Source: Oryzias latipes (lineage: Eukaryota > Chordata > Actinopteri > Beloniformes > Adrianichthyidae). From it: a DNA stretch of 64,000 nucleotides. The stretch covers positions 19,160,582-19,224,581 of the forward strand of contig NC_019864.2 of NCBI RefSeq assembly GCF_002234675.1. Direction: 5' to 3'. Shown here piece by piece: positions 12,601 through 27,600 of the stretch (positions within the stretch are counted from its first letter, which is position 1; each line of letters begins with the position of its first letter). Both the position numbers and the translations under genes were made by a program. The notes below the pieces were generated by a model. The model was not told the origin of the DNA. It made no database searches and worked only from the letters and a program-made list of their open reading frames with translations.

Positions 12601-15600
12601 GTTACGTAACAGATGTGGCTGTGGTTGTCTGCCTGTTTTAATAAACAACTGTCTTGTCTCTGACCTATGCTAACAGCCCGGGCTGCGGCTGAGAGTGGCA
12701 TCAGATCACTGATGACTTTGTAATGCACACCCAGAGGCTCAGCATCCACGGTTCAGTGCGATGTGATCAACTAATGATGGCAGTGGGGGTTCTGATTGGC
12801 AATCAAATTGGAATCAGTGGTGGGAGGGCCATCATGGTTCCATCACATCTTGGAGGGAGAACCCCCATACTTTGATAGTAATACAAATTATGTTTTTCAT
12901 GTTTTGCTTATTTGAATCCAAAAAACCAACAACAAAAAAACAGTTTAATTTAAATTAAATATTTTTTCTTTCCATGTTTCCTATTTCTTCATTGGCAAAC
13001 ATACACATGCTGTTCAACATGAGGAAGTTCAGATACAGTGTTATGGGGTTAGTGTTAAAGGTAAAATTATAGCAACACAATAATGCCTATAACATGTTTA
13101 CATTTTATAGATTTACTTTACATATTTGTATGAAATCTATTCAAAACATGTTTATGGTTTGCTATGATCATACCAACTTTTGATGGGTCTTAAAAACAAT
13201 GCAATTTAAAAATGTTTATTTAAAATGTCTTCAATAACCTGAGAATTTGAATCATAGAGAACCTTTTTTTTGCTAATATGTGAATTTACAATAATTTGAA
13301 ATATTTGGGATCTAAATTAATTTGTGTGTTTTTTGTATTTTCAAGTTGTGCAAAAGAAATTCCTTAAAACATAGCATAAAATATCAATTCAGAAATATGA
13401 CTATCACGAACATGTACTTTTACAGTCAAAACTTATTTAGCACAATAATTTATTCTCTGATCAACATTTTACTTTTATTTTATTGGCTATACTATTGGCT
13501 TTAATGTTATTTTATTTTATATATTTATGTATTTGAGTGCTTAATTTTCTTTTTTACAATCTTTGTTTTAATTGTTTTTCTAATTGTAGTAAAATACTTT
13601 TTACTGTACAGTTTTAATGTTTTATATTAATTTGTACAAAGATTGATTTTGTTTTTGGTTTTGTGGTCAGTCTGGAATTTCTCCTGTTTAATGCTGTCCA
13701 GTACTTTGGCTAACTGAGGTTTTTAAATAGTGCAACATAAATTAAATTAAATAGAATTGTATTAACACTGCGGCAGCTACTTTATGTTACTAATTGACTT
13801 ATTTTACAGGTTATACGACTTGGATTATTTTGTATAATTTCAATATGTTGTTTGACATTTTTTGGAGACAGGTTTGGGACTAGACTCTAGTCCCAAAGAG
13901 ACAATCATGACTCTAGTGACTAGAGTCATGATCCAATCTCATGGCAGGTGTGAGCACCCGTGCAAAGCTTGAAAGTTTCAGGCCGCCATGTCTCATTCAA
14001 TTGCCAACTCAACGGCCTCGGTCTTAACAAGTACCGGCTGAACCTTGTCCTCTAGGTTGATGTGCGCTTGCATTTTGTGTCAATAAATTTGAGAGATTTT
14101 ATCAAGCATTAACTCTATGTTCAAAGTTTGCTTTTCAACAGTAGAAATAACCACTTATGGAAAGTAGACATGGTAAGTTGTTGTTAATTGGGCGGCAGAA
14201 GCTCAGGTGGTTGACCAGGTTGTCCAATAATCAAAGGGTCGGCGGTTCGATCCCCGCTCTCCCCAGTGTTGCTCTACTGGTGTGTGAATGCGTATGAATG
14301 TCCCGGTGATGGTCAGAGGGACCATAGGTGTGAACTGGCAGCCATGCCTCTGTCATTGAATGAATGAGGTGCCAAGTCACTTCGTTGCAATGGAATAGAA
14401 AATATTAAGTATTCACTTAATAATAATGTTGTGTTTTGACTGATTTGAGAGCTTTCAGATCTACTTACTATTTTAAAATGTAAAATGTTTCACTTATGTA
14501 ACCCTTGTGCTATCCTTGGCACTTTAACATTGGGAGTTGGGTCATCTAGACCCACCAGACAGTGCGCTGAACCTTTTTTCTTCAATGATTTGTGATCTTC
14601 ACTGGTGTCCATGGATCACATGAAATCTTTCACCTTTATCCACCTTTGTCATGGTAGGATTAACACGTCAAAGTGAGGGTGGGGTCATCTGAGATAGCAC
14701 AAGGGTTAATTAAGTAATTCAATTAAGTGTGCAGTATTCGTTTTTAGAGTGTAAAAGCAGGATGTAAAATGTGTCTGCTTGTTTGAGAATGTATATTGTC
14801 TTTTTCTTGGTAAAAGAAAAATAAAAAGCCATGGGCGAGACTGAAGAGACATTCAATAGGGAACCAGATGCAAACACAACAGGAGCTCTCACATTTGTCT
14901 GGTTCCCAGGCTATCAAAATATCTGCAATATTAATGACATTTCCACCATCTGTACCTCCATCTGCTATTTATATTATGTGTTAATTTGTTGTACAAACCA
15001 AGGTGGTAAACATGATAAACTTCACCTGATAAGACTCACAGCGGTAATTAAAAAAATGTTCACATGCTGATTGTAGCAATAAAGGCCTCCTTTAGCACAG
15101 AATTAGTTTTTAATGCTTCCACAAAGGCATCTGTGATTCATCCCTACACATTCAGTATACAGATCCATGAATGTGCTGATGTGGGCCTTGTAATCACATG
15201 ACACTGTTCATGGCTGCTCTGATGCTGCAAAACCGTCTGTCTGAAAATGTTAACACAAGGTGATCCAGCTGGAACTGTCAGAGTCCTTAGTTAAGGAGCT
15301 TAGCTGTCTAAAGTTAACGTGCAACTAAAAGAATCAGAGTTGAATTAAATGACTTTCTGCCACATCTGAAAAGTGTGCTGTCGTGGATTGATTGGTTAAG
15401 CCGTGCTTTAGCAGGGAGGGTCTCCACATCAACCATAACGCTACTGAGTGAGTCTTCTTTTGCTGCTTAAAATCTTTTTTTATTTTATTTTTTTACTTGT
15501 CCTGTTCAACAGCAGAGCAAACAGATGACAGCTCAAGGCCTCTTGTGTTGGACAGATTTTACTGTTACAACATGGGGTATGAATCTTCTGACACACAACG

Positions 15601-18600
15601 TGTATATTTTAATAAACCCATTTTGTAATTTAGACTAAACTTTATTTATATTAATTCTATTTGCAACCGTTTTTTGTTTTTTTTGGACCGGACGGATTTG
15701 CTGTTTAATATCTCAGATGTGAGTCTTCATGAGATAAATACCTAGTGCAAGATTCTCTCCAAAATAATGTTCTAAACAGTTGTCAAGTATTATTTCCAAG
15801 AAAGATTCAGGGAACACTATCTTGACAATGACCCAGCTCAGACTCATAAATGGCTGAAAATAATAAAGGAGATGCATTTTAGGAGTTTTATGCACTTCTT
15901 AAAAGCTAAAGGCAGTGCAAACTATCTTTTCTACAGGTCTGAAGGTGTGTAATCTTTTCTACCCATTTGCTTTTTGTATTACTATCTCTTGTTTAATGTT
16001 GTTTAATTGTTCTGTTGTAAAAAAAAGGAAAAACATAAGGATGTGTTAAAGAAATTGAAATTCATGTGGAAAATGCATTATCTTTCTTTTTGTGTGTTAC
16101 ATAAATGATTCCACTGTTTCTGCCCAGATTGTTTAAACTTCTTAGGAAGTAGTTCCACTGAGAACTGATGTAAAGCTAAAACCTATAACCAAATTGATTT
16201 TTCCAATAATTAAGTGTTTTGGACTGTTTAGTTTTATGTCTCACAAACCTTTAGTTGACAGGAGTGACAACCCCCAGCCAAGAGACTGCTAATTTGGCAA
16301 TTATTGTCGTGACACGTGCAAAAAAATCAGATTAAAGGATGTAACCTTAGGCTGCATTGACTTTAAGGAAGTATAGCTTTTGATTTTCAGTTGACTGATA
16401 AATCAGCACCTTTTTGTTTTTGACTGTTTTGAAGACAGCAAGAGCGGGAGTGTCTATTTTCTGGCACTCTCGTGCTCTCTGCCCTGGGAAAGGACATCTT
16501 TAATGCCATCAATGGACAGTGACTCAACTTGTCATTCTGGTGACACATTTCTGAGGGAAAAAGCAGTGCAGGGATATTAAATGTACACAGCAATGCAGGT
16601 TATTACTCAGAAGGACAAAACAAGGGTAGGCATTTTATTGCATCTTTGGCCCTGAGGGCGGTGGTTGGATATCACCGCAACATTTCAAGGTCAGCCAAAG
16701 CCAGAGGATCAAGCACCAGTTAAACCCCTGCTTTGAAAGTACTTTCACAAACAAATTTCTTTTTAAATATATGATAATTTTTTTAATCTAAACGATAAAA
16801 CCGTGTACTGTAATACAAACGCTTGTTCTTGGCAATGTGAGACAATCCATAGAGAAGCATTGGGGGAGTGTGTAAACGAGTATAGGTCTCCCAAGGTCCT
16901 CTTGGTATTTAAATGAGTCATCCTCAGTAGATGTGCTCATACATTTCAGACACTGCAGGGCTGGAGTCAGCACTGATAAAATGAAAGGAAAATCTACTCA
17001 GGCTGCAGCACTGTGAGAATCAAACCTAAAATATCCCAGGTTGATTTAAAATAGTAAATGAATGTGTAGCTGTACAGCACAGTGATGAAAGAGAGTGATT
17101 CGAATGGAAAGCCCCATCAAGACAATGAATTTGTAAACATATGTTTTTGTTTTCACTCTGGACTGAGCCCATGTGTTCTTTACCTGCAGTGCAGGTAACT
17201 GTTGCTATTGGCCTACAATTTGCTGCATTCAGTAAAATATCACAATAAATCAAAGTAATATGGCATCTGAAAAAGAAAGCAGAAATAGTTACAAGTATGT
17301 ACATGAAGCTGCCCTTTTAATTTACCATTCTAGACACTTCTGCTGCTGCTGGCAATGCAAAAATGAAATGCTGCAACACATTGTTTTCCTCTTTTGCATA
17401 TACTGCTGCAGGTAAAAGGTCTACTTGTTCCATAAAGTTGAGGGTGTCCTTAAAAGCAGAGCTGTGGTAGAAACGAAACTGGCAGTCTCACCTAAAAGCT
17501 TCGATGAGTCGTTCTACTTTTTGTGCTTCTCCCTGAACACGAACATGAGCCTGGAACTTTCTCAGCGCTTCATCGAGCTCCATGCCGGAGAAATCCATCT
17601 CATCCACAACGCAGCTGTTAGGAGACAAAATCCTTTTACAAGAGATAAGAGATAAGGTTTTTTTTTCTTTGTCATTGCACCTCATTAGGCAGGGGTGGAG
17701 CAACCCCCCCCCCCTCTCCCAGCCCCCAGCAAAAAGCTTTTTCCCCTTGCTTGACCCCAATTTCTGGGTCAATATAGTGTTGTGATTGACAAAGAATAAG
17801 AGATCATCTTTAAGCATTGCTAAAATAACCAAAGAAACGTTTTTAAATGAAATATTGAATCCCTCAAGTTATTTTCTTGAATAAGACAACGGTTTGAAAT
17901 ACAAATTTTTGATCCTTTAATTTGTAATGGCCGTCCACTCTGCTGTTGTCATTTGCCACCCTTCCAAAGTCTTCTGCCAACCCCCACCCCCACCCCGCCC
18001 CCTATATAAAATGTTTAGCTCTGCCCCTACCACAGAGCAAGGGCAACAAAAAGTGAGCAACAGACTACATTTAAATGTTGACGCCAATGCCCTCTGTTAT
18101 AGGCGTACTTCCTTTGGAAAGCCACTGACCTGGAAGACGGCATGTTTGCGAATAGGCGCATGTACACACACCCTACCAGCATCAACAGAGAAGAAAAGGT
18201 CTTGTGACAGGATGGAATTACAGGGATGTTAAAAATGATGAAATCCAGAGACTGAGTGGACAACAGAGAGATACATCAAAGTCTGAGAGCGGGCTGTATG
18301 ATCAGCAGAAGTGTGTGTTCAAGAGGGGGCATGAGCATTTGTGTGCATGCACGTATGTAGGCGTGCAAACGTGTCTAAAGAAAGAATGTGTGCATCTGAG
18401 TGTGTACTGCGATGACCTAATTCTACATTATGTACAACCACTTCAGCAAAAAAAAACATCTTTATATATTAAAATCTCTAGCTGCAATATCTGCACTGTT
18501 TTATGTCAAATGCAGGAAATAGAACATTTCAGATGAGTTAATTTTTCTTCATTCTTACATAAAGTTTAAAAAAGTAACAAAAGTCGTCAACTTTATTGCA

Positions 18601-21600
18601 AAGGAGATCAAAAATATCTGAACTGTTTTTTAACTTGTTCAACTGAAAAGCTTCAGCTATCAGGGTGAATTTAGTCAGTAAGGTCTGGCAGAAAGACATT
18701 AACTTTAATGATTTGCTTTTGTAATGAACCCCTTTTTTAAAATCAAATCTTTTTTTTTTCCTTTTTGACAAACACATATATTGCAGAATTGTCTCCATTT
18801 AACCTGTGTGTGACCCGCACCAGGAATCAGATCAACTTTCAGAGTGGAATGTACAGTAAAAACAATCTCTGGTTTGGAGCTAAAACAGCCACATTGTGAC
18901 AGCATTTTTTTGATATTCCATTTTATTAGATGGTTGAAACTTCTGAAAATATATACAGTATGTCTACTTAACCACTTATATTATCAACTTTATCAATTTT
19001 ATGTGAAAATTAAAAAAAACTTCTAGACATTGGTTGCCCTACAACAAATGTTACAATACTTCTACCTTTGATTTTGCATGTGATAGTGGAGGAAAGAACT
19101 CAGATTTATCAATTTAACATTACATTTAGCAAAAATCTCAATTTGATGCATTGTAAATAAATAACAAATAATTGAAATTTTACTTCACTACTTGTCCTGT
19201 GCCCCATGCACCTCATGGATTGTGTCCAAATTCCCTCAATACTCACTATTTAGTGCACTACATAGGACATCTGCCATTTATGTCAGCTTGTCAGAACCCA
19301 CAGCATTCCAAAATCCAGTGTCTGTGAAAATCCAGTGTGCATTAATGATCACTCGATTGGCAAATATAATCCACAATGCATTTCATTTAGTTATTTCTAA
19401 AGAATTTTTCACATTAAAAAATGTTAGTGAATTATTTTCTTTAAAAATAACCCAAACAATAATTATTAGAACACAATGGATTCATAAATAGTAAAATGTT
19501 CATTTATTAGGTTTTTACTTCAACAAATGGGTGACATAATATTTTATGTTAAAAAAAATTAGTGATCATGTGTCTGAGTCACATTAAAATCCAAGGCACT
19601 AGATGGTCTTTTAGGGGTTAGGCAGTAGTGAGGGAATTTGTACTTAGCAATGGAAAAATATGAGATACAGCTTTGGAGAAAGATGGCACTAACAAGTGCG
19701 TACTCACTCCAGGACATCTCTGTTGAATTGCAGCTTGCTGTTCCCCAAGAACTCTCCAATCATCTGTCGGCTCAGGCCCTTCCTCTGCAGCAGGAAGTGG
19801 GCCACTCCGATGGCTGTGTCTGGGACAAAACCACGTGTTATCAGGAAGTGGATGCCTCTCTCTGGGTTCCTGCTCAGAAATAACCGACAGTGGAAAAATG
19901 AAAAGTGTTAGAGCTCAGGCAGAAGTGTGTGACTAAGAAATTGTGTATAAAGTTAATTTGTGTTTAATCTGTTTATACGTGAGGTGTGTGTCTGAGTGTG
20001 TGTCTTTAACAGAGAGCGCAAGGAAAAGGAAGGGTGCATTTGGGCAGAAAAGCTGTTAGCTCAAGACTTCAGGATGAACCCCTCTGACACAGAACTAATT
20101 TTCTTTAATCTGTAAGACTAATATTGGATGAAGTCCAGACATGAACTTCAATTACAAAACTTTCTTGACTCTCACATTGTTCCCATCCTCCATGACAGTC
20201 TCTGCTCTTCTGCCGTGTTTGGTTTTCCTTCATCCCCCTCTTTCAAACTATGCTTTAAATTCAGCTGCACCGAAAGATTCCTTTCAGTGACAGAGATGTG
20301 CACTGCAGGCCACTTACACATTGAAAAGGTTGAGTCCAATCCGATAGAGGCGTTTTCTGTGAGTGTCGGTGGACAGGGTTGGTGAGCGGCAGGAGGTTGG
20401 GTCCTGGCAGCGATCCCTCGGCAGAGAAACGACCAAAGCTTGCACAGCCTCAGAACCTGGCCCCCCTGTAATCTGCTGAGGATGGGTGTAGTGGTACTGT
20501 TGGTATTGGGTGTAAACCTGACCAGGCTGCTGATCAGACTGGACTGAGGTGGAGATGGAAGCTGAAGTAGAGGTAGAAGTGGAGGTGGACTCTACTCTGT
20601 CTGAGCTGCTCTCTCCCTCCATTCCAGCTCGGTCTGCAGAGGGCACTGCAGACCCCCTCCTGGATCCTGGATCGGCCATTTCCAGCTCCTCACTAGGTGG
20701 GGGTGCAGGAAACTCCGGCTCATCCATCGACTGCCCGTCTCCTCCCCCGCTCACAGAGGTCTTCCTGCTGCCAGGTTCTCCACCACCTGCATTTCCCAGC
20801 GAGGTGGTGGTTGTTGTGGTGGTGGAGGAGATGGTGTAGGAACTATTGCTGTCAATGTGAACAGTTACATCCCTGAAGGCCATAAGCAGAGAACTAGCAC
20901 TGCGCGGCAAACAGGCACTCTCAGCAGCTGCACGAAGGGCCCCGGGGTCCATCAGCAATCCTTTACCCTCTCCACTCTCTGACAAGCTCCAACCACGAAG
21001 CGCCTCATCAATGGACTGCGCCAACGAGTGAAGCTGTAAAAGTGATAACCAAAAAAAGTGCATACATCTAATTAGGCTGGGGACATGATTCATGCATCCT
21101 AGTTGTGAAAGCAGCAGAGTTGATAATTAATAGCTACAGTGTTCCTAGTGGAACTGGATTAATACTGACTGCAACCTAACCACTCAGAGGGCCAAAGCAT
21201 TCAGATAAGAATGATCATTAAATCTTAACAGCAAATTAAAATGACTCGGCTTACACAAATATATAAGAAAGAGTATTAATGTGCTTCAAAAAGACAGTGG
21301 TCTTCTTTCTATGTATGCATGATGATACTAACTAATGAGTCATTAAGGTATTAAACCTTTAACCTATAGGCAAACTCCAGCATGACTCTGTTTTAATGCA
21401 TATCTTGACCAGGAAAAAGTAAAATATTAATATCTTCTGATCTATTGTAAAAGCATTCCCGGTGATCTTTTAATTATGATCATGCGTTTTTTTTTATTAT
21501 GTCTTTTTTTGGGGACATGGTTTCTGCAGAGTGGCAGTAGGAGATATTTGCCTCTGAATCAGGGGTGGGACCGTTGGTGCGGAGCAACCTCGCTCCCCTT

Positions 21601-24600
21601 CCTCTCCCTGTTGCTGAGAGCTTTTTGTTTACATGCTCTTCTGCTAGCTTACAGCCCCTCACACCCCCAACCTAATATAAGTGGTCCAGCAATAATGGCG
21701 TGCAATATTGATGTCATCCAGCCGTACAGTTTTGACGGCAGCTCGGACGAGGGAAATAAAGATGTTCATGGATCTAGTCGGCTATTAAGCGGATCCAGCA
21801 GAATGGTGCAGGGAGCTTGTGGCCTGCCCAAAGCACCTTTTATGTCAAAACTATGAGCTTTGTCCAATGGCATTTTTTGTCTGCTCCTGAGTCACAACAA
21901 TTTGAATAAAGAAATACTCAGAAATGCAAATTTAAGCCTAATTTTCTTTATATTTGTCCTTCATTGTTAGAAAAATGACACAAAAACATATTAAAAACAC
22001 CAAAAAACCACAATTTTCATTGGAGTCTTATCTTTAATTGTCCTTTGATAGATTACCGGTGGGTTTGGAATTCTTGGCATACATTTGTGAACTGACTGAA
22101 TCCTCAAGACAGAATTCGTCACCAACATCCTTTCAGAATTTATTGGATCTTGTCAAGAATAACACAAATGTTTTGAACATGCTGCAGAATTTTAAATGCT
22201 TAATAGACTTTACATTATGTCTTTTTAAATAGATGTAACTAGTATTGTCAGTGCTGAAATGAGTGCTGTTTTAAAAAGAAAAAATATAAGGGGACAGTAG
22301 TATGCACATGTCCTTCTCATTTTCTGAATTTTAAATCAAATCTGAAATATTCTTCTCCACTAAAATTGCTGTTTTTAAACTGTGAAATCAATCTTTGATG
22401 TCCTGTTTACTATAAATTTCAAATCATTGGAAATAAATTTTGACCTAATTTCTTTTTTGCCTTTCAGTTGCTCACTTTAGGGGTTTCCACTGTGTTTCAA
22501 CTGTCTCCATCTAACCCTCTGCATCCTCCTGGTTCACTCTCCTAAACAGAACCTGAACATGTTCAGCTCTACTGCCTCCTGCTCTGCCTCTTGTCTCTTT
22601 TTTGAGACTACTGTCTCTAAATCATACAACATGACAGGTCTCACCACCGTCTTGTGCACTTCTCCTTTCGTTATTGCTGACACTGTGTTCTTTTTCTGTT
22701 TACCACTGCTATTTCCATCCTTTTAGCAAAGGTCCACCGCTATCTGTCCTGCTGCATTCTCGCCCTGGACAACAAACCTACCATCACTTCCTCGTCAGCT
22801 CTGTTTCCCTCACCCATGTGTCTGCAAAAGTCTGCCCCAATCAACACTCTGTCCCTTCTAGGGATTCCCTGGATCACCTCATCTATTCACCTTCCAGAAC
22901 TTCTCCTTCTCCTCAAGCTCACATCCTACCTGAGGGACAACATTCAACATCACGTCTTCAACTTCCAGCCACAGACTCATCACCAAAATATCACCATCCT
23001 CACCTCCGGAACATTCTTAGCAGACTCCTCCAGCTTTGCTCCTTTTCCATCTGGTCTCTCGAACACACAGGATATCCATCTTTCATTTTTCCTTCAAGTC
23101 AGCTAACTCTTTAGTTTTCCCTGTCAAAGTCCCAAAAGTTAAAGTTTCTGCTCTAAGTCCTACACTCTCTGATTAACGTCTGGATGTATTTCCTGATGCA
23201 ACCCTCTGCACACAAAAGCACTGGATTGGGCTCCTTGTGGTTGCACTAAAAATCTTGGCCTGACTGCAGAACTGAAACAAATCAGACTAAAAATAAGAAT
23301 AATTTTCATTGTCTGACTTATCCCATAGCAATAGAAAAAAATGCATTATGTTTTATTTCTCTACATATTCTTCAAGTTCAATTTCTTTAAGTAATTTGTA
23401 GATTTTATGCCCCTGCCACTCACTTGTTCTGAGAAGCAGTCTTCCAGCTGTGTGAGAGTTGGCCCGGGGCTTTGAGGTGGAGCCTGGCCTTGAGTCGAAG
23501 TGTTTGTCGTGGCGGACGCAGGAGACGGGGGCAAAGAAGTGGAACGACATGGAGGTGGAGGCGGAGTTTTTGAGCGTAAGGGTATCTGTCCTCCTCCTGG
23601 ATGGAGGGTGTAGCTGTGTCTCTGAGCTGCATTTCTGTTTCGACCTGACGGGCTGGGATGCCGCAGGGAGATACGACGGGGAAGTTTGCTCTCTGACAAC
23701 GAGTTGCGGATCTTCTGGAAGTTCTTGCTGAGTTGGTACTGACGGAAGGCTGTCTGGATGCGGCGAGCTGCCCTTCTAGCGATGATATGTCCTCCATACT
23801 TCTGCTCCAACTCTTCTATCTGGGAAAAGAAAGATGGTGAGGATGTCAAATATAAATGATTACTGGGGTCCTCAAAGAAACACACACTTGTGACAGGTGC
23901 CCTTTTAGCATTTGTGAACACTCTTTGGCATGAAAGAAGAAGAAGCACTAACCATCATCATTCAAATGCTAATACTGACTGAAGGGCTATGTGAAGGAGG
24001 ATGGATAGACTGCAACAAAGGGGCTGTTGAGAAAAATAAACACCCTGTAAATAGATCATTCTCTCCTAAAATCTCACCATTTTCCAGCTTTTTTCCTGTC
24101 TAATTTTTGAAGTAAAAGGGAATGACAATCACAAGAGTGGGAGGCTGGGGATGAAGAAAACCAAGGGAGGAGGGGATGGGGGTTCCACCGACACGAAATG
24201 GGAGCGCACGCTGGCACACGCATCTTCACACAGTGCTGCTGCAGCAGAACTATCACAAAGCCGTCGACAGTTTGCTATGAGGAACACATCTCCAGCCGCC
24301 ACAAGGAGTTATTAGCTGTTACCATGACAACTTAGCATCTTTCCAGTTCCTGTCATTGTTGCACTTGTTATCCTGGGTGTTCTTTTCTATGTCAACAAAG
24401 ACAGAAATAGATCCAAATAGGAATCTGATTTGCCAAGTGATCACAACTGATGCACCTTCTAGTGCTAAAGCAAGCAGAGCAGCCAGCTCTCCATTTTGTA
24501 ACGTTCTATTTACAGAAGCAAACACTTGGAAGTTGACATACCTGTTTGTTTTTATTCTCAAGGCTGATCTCGTATTCGCTGGGCCCTTCCCTCTTGATTC

Positions 24601-27600
24601 CCTCCACTTCCTTTCCTCCACTAGAGGACGTTCTGTCCTCCAGGCTCAGCATCTGTCCGCTGTCACAGAAATAAGCACAGAAAGGTAATCACTTCTACCC
24701 CCAACCTAAACACTGCTGTCATCTAAGGGGGGTGCTCAGCTCTCCCCAGTGAGAAAAAGTTCATATAGGGGGCAGCACTCACACTGTGATGTGTGTCACC
24801 AAGGGAATCCAGATGGAGATAAGTTACATTCTAAAGAATCATATATGTGGTAACACTACAAGCTGCAGGAGCTTTGATTCCATCATAAATGTCATTCCAT
24901 AGTTGGTTGAGGAAATGAAATGAAAGCATTTTAAAATGTAACTAAAAAAAAAAAGATTTGTCATTGAAAAAAGGCAAAATAATAAGGCTGTGTTTACCTC
25001 TTTTTTTTTTAATTGCAAAATAAACAGATTACAGATACTCTTTCAGATTATGTGGAGCAAGAAAAATATGTAAACATGTCAGTAATACATTTTGGAAACA
25101 AATATTAGTGTAAATCCTAATGTGCTAATCCTTTCACAGTTAAAAAACAGAGCGATTATATTTTACTGAGCATATTACTGGGACAACAAATAGCAAGGGA
25201 TCTCCACCCAAAACATGGGCACGAAACAGAAAGATGCTTCCATGAGTTTATCCAAAGTAAACTTTCCAATATATGTTTTTTTTTTTTAGCAAAAACGCTG
25301 AGTTGAGAAGTGTTTAAAAGCAGACTGGAAATTTCTTTCAAGCAGCTTAATGAATGGCAGTTTTTTTTTATACTTGTTTATTTTACCAAAAGATTTTATG
25401 AATCTTAAAAATATTTTTTTGTATCTAAAATATTAAAATGATGTCTGAACCAAACAGCGTGATAAGAATGTATTTTATGAGCATGCAACAAAAAGATCTG
25501 AAAAAGATTCTTGTGATCTTTTGAAAAACAAAAGAGATCAGTCTTGATTTAGGCAGAAATATAGTTTCATTTGCCAATCCAGTACTTGGTAATGTCTATT
25601 TAGCTCAGAAAAAACTAACAGATTTGTAAACTTTAGACACCAAAGCCCAAATAGGAATTTTATCCTATGAATCACCCAAAAAGGTCAATTTCATGACGGT
25701 AAACCAGTGGTTTGGAGATTTCAATTGTTTTTTCATTGTTTTACTCTTAATAACATCATTATCTTATTGCTCTAAAATTGAAAATAAATGAATGCTACTG
25801 TTTTGTTAATTATTGTGTTCTACATGTTCACTGTAGCTAAAAGTCAAAAAAGATTATGCTGCTATCATCAAAATCTCTAATGTAGCTTAAATTCAATTCT
25901 GCAATTGCTTATGATTTAACAGTCCTGACATGGTGTTTAACATACCCTCTGGTTCAGTTGAGCTAACTAAACAGTACTTCATGTAATTATTTAAACAAAT
26001 TTAGCATACGTTTAAAAGCACTAAGTCCTGCACTTTCCCCTATACATCTCCAGGCTTCTTCCTGTGTTTAGCTGCGCAAGAAGTTTGTATGTTCCTTTTA
26101 ATGTGTTGGTTTTCTTTAAATGTAGGGTTTCTGTGCTCTATTGGGAGAATCTGAACGCTCAAAGACACTCCAGTTCAAATTAATTCTAGCACATCACACA
26201 AGAAGAGTCGCGTTGCCAAACTAAAAACTCGTACTCCTGCAAAAAAGACGTTCACATTTATGCATTTTTCATCACATGCTTCGAAGCGAAAAATGCTTCT
26301 TTTAGTTGTTGCCAATTTTACCCCACAATATCTACTAATCGAAAAAGTAAATAAAATAAAGAATTGCCATCTGTGGACATAGCTCTGAAACTGCAGAATC
26401 TGAAGAATAAAGAGTTATTTTGGCTACTAGCATATGGATCTACCCCTGCTGCCGCACCAACCACCTTCCTCTCAGTTTACTCCTGATTCTGTTTGAAACT
26501 CCAAATGTGGATGTGTTTCCATGGCAATGACATAATTTGGATGAGGACTTCAGTGGCAATTATGATGAAAACTATAACTCTGAGAAGAAAGGTTATTTGA
26601 CAAGCTGTGTCATCAATCCCGTTGAAAGCAAAGTAAAGCAGCTGTGTGCTTTATGTATAAACACGGTTTTAAAATATTAGGAAATCATATCTTATTATTT
26701 TTAATTAGTTTATAACACACAAAACAAAGTGTGAAGGTAAAAGTGAGGAAAAAGCATTTCAAGCTTATAACATCAAGTGAAGAATCTCCCAGAGCTCAGT
26801 TAGACTATCACATCTTCTCCTATAATTCCAGGCACAGATGGTACAATGTGCTATTACATGGCAGCATTAGCAAAATTCTGTGAAAGCCATGTAAGGCTTA
26901 AGTAATTCTCTGGCAAGACACAGCGGACGTCCTTATCCTCTCAAGTTTTCCAGTAATCCAAATTTTCTTACAAGTGAAGCTTTTCTTTGCATCTGCACAA
27001 CTCAATCAAAGAAGGAGAAACGCAACGCTCAGCATCTTATATGCAGGCTGTAGTAGAGGAGTCCATGATCCCACCCAAGAGACTTGGTAATGGCTCGCCA
27101 TTATGAGCGTGTGTTTGCTAGGACAACATTTTTCCCGAACCGGATACTTCTTACTCTAATAATTTTTTTACACGAAGAGAGGCCGAGGTAGAAGCAGCTG
27201 GGAAGAATAAAAGGCCTGCTCATGGATAAATAATGAGTGCATCACTTAAGTTCCTCTTTGTTTTCTTCGATTGCTGTGAAATCAAGTGTACTGCCTCCCC
27301 GGCTGAACGGCGGAGTCAGAGCCGGAGAGACTCGGCCTTATCGCCAGACGAGATAAAGTTGGGAAATATAGGCTGAATGAGGAGGGAGAGTGAAATGAGA
27401 AAGAGGAGCAAGATAGCAACAGAGTGTGTTGGTGTGCATGCTGGAGGCTTTTTCTATCAAAAAGTCTATTAAAGCACTGCCATGCCCTAGCGCAGCATCA
27501 GAATACATTAGAGTACATTAGAATACATTAAGAGGATTTAAAAGCAAGAGTTGAGCTATTAATGCATCTGGACAGTAAAAGCCTGAGTAATGATCTAAGC

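Larger units (their letters stand above)
10417..17491. other. iqsec3 intron 6, 7 kb, with several repeats
   Basis: This intron interrupts the Sec7 domain just after the codons for the catalytic glutamate. It holds a TTAA-flanked MITE (10823-11436), a pair of palindromes (13873-13932), a tRNA-derived SINE (14186-14400) and a piggyBac-like MITE (14502-14705). The rest is AT-rich and unassigned. Confidence 0.6.
21034..23423. other. iqsec3 intron 3, with MITE copy B and a LINE remnant
   Basis: Non-coding. Two mobile elements (21440-22033 and 22460-23260) fill more than half of it. The 126-codon and 146-codon open frames inside belong to those elements and not to host genes. Confidence 0.6.

Noticed and set aside
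14186..14260. tRNA gene
   Set aside because: Box A- and box B-like motifs are present, but there is no cloverleaf, and a SINE body follows directly.
17688..18035. MITE with C-rich ends
   Set aside because: The terminal match (aggggtggagc versus aggggcagagc) is short and imperfect and no target duplication was found.
20549..20839. plus-strand frame rich in Val/Glu
   Set aside because: It is the complement of the Ser/Thr-rich iqsec3 exon 4.
21476..21856. 126-codon open frame as a gene
   Set aside because: It belongs to MITE copy B; only the short shared segment is coding-like and it has no gene context.
22674..23114. 146-codon open frame as a gene
   Set aside because: It is antisense to a decayed LINE whose minus-strand reading gives endonuclease-like sequence.
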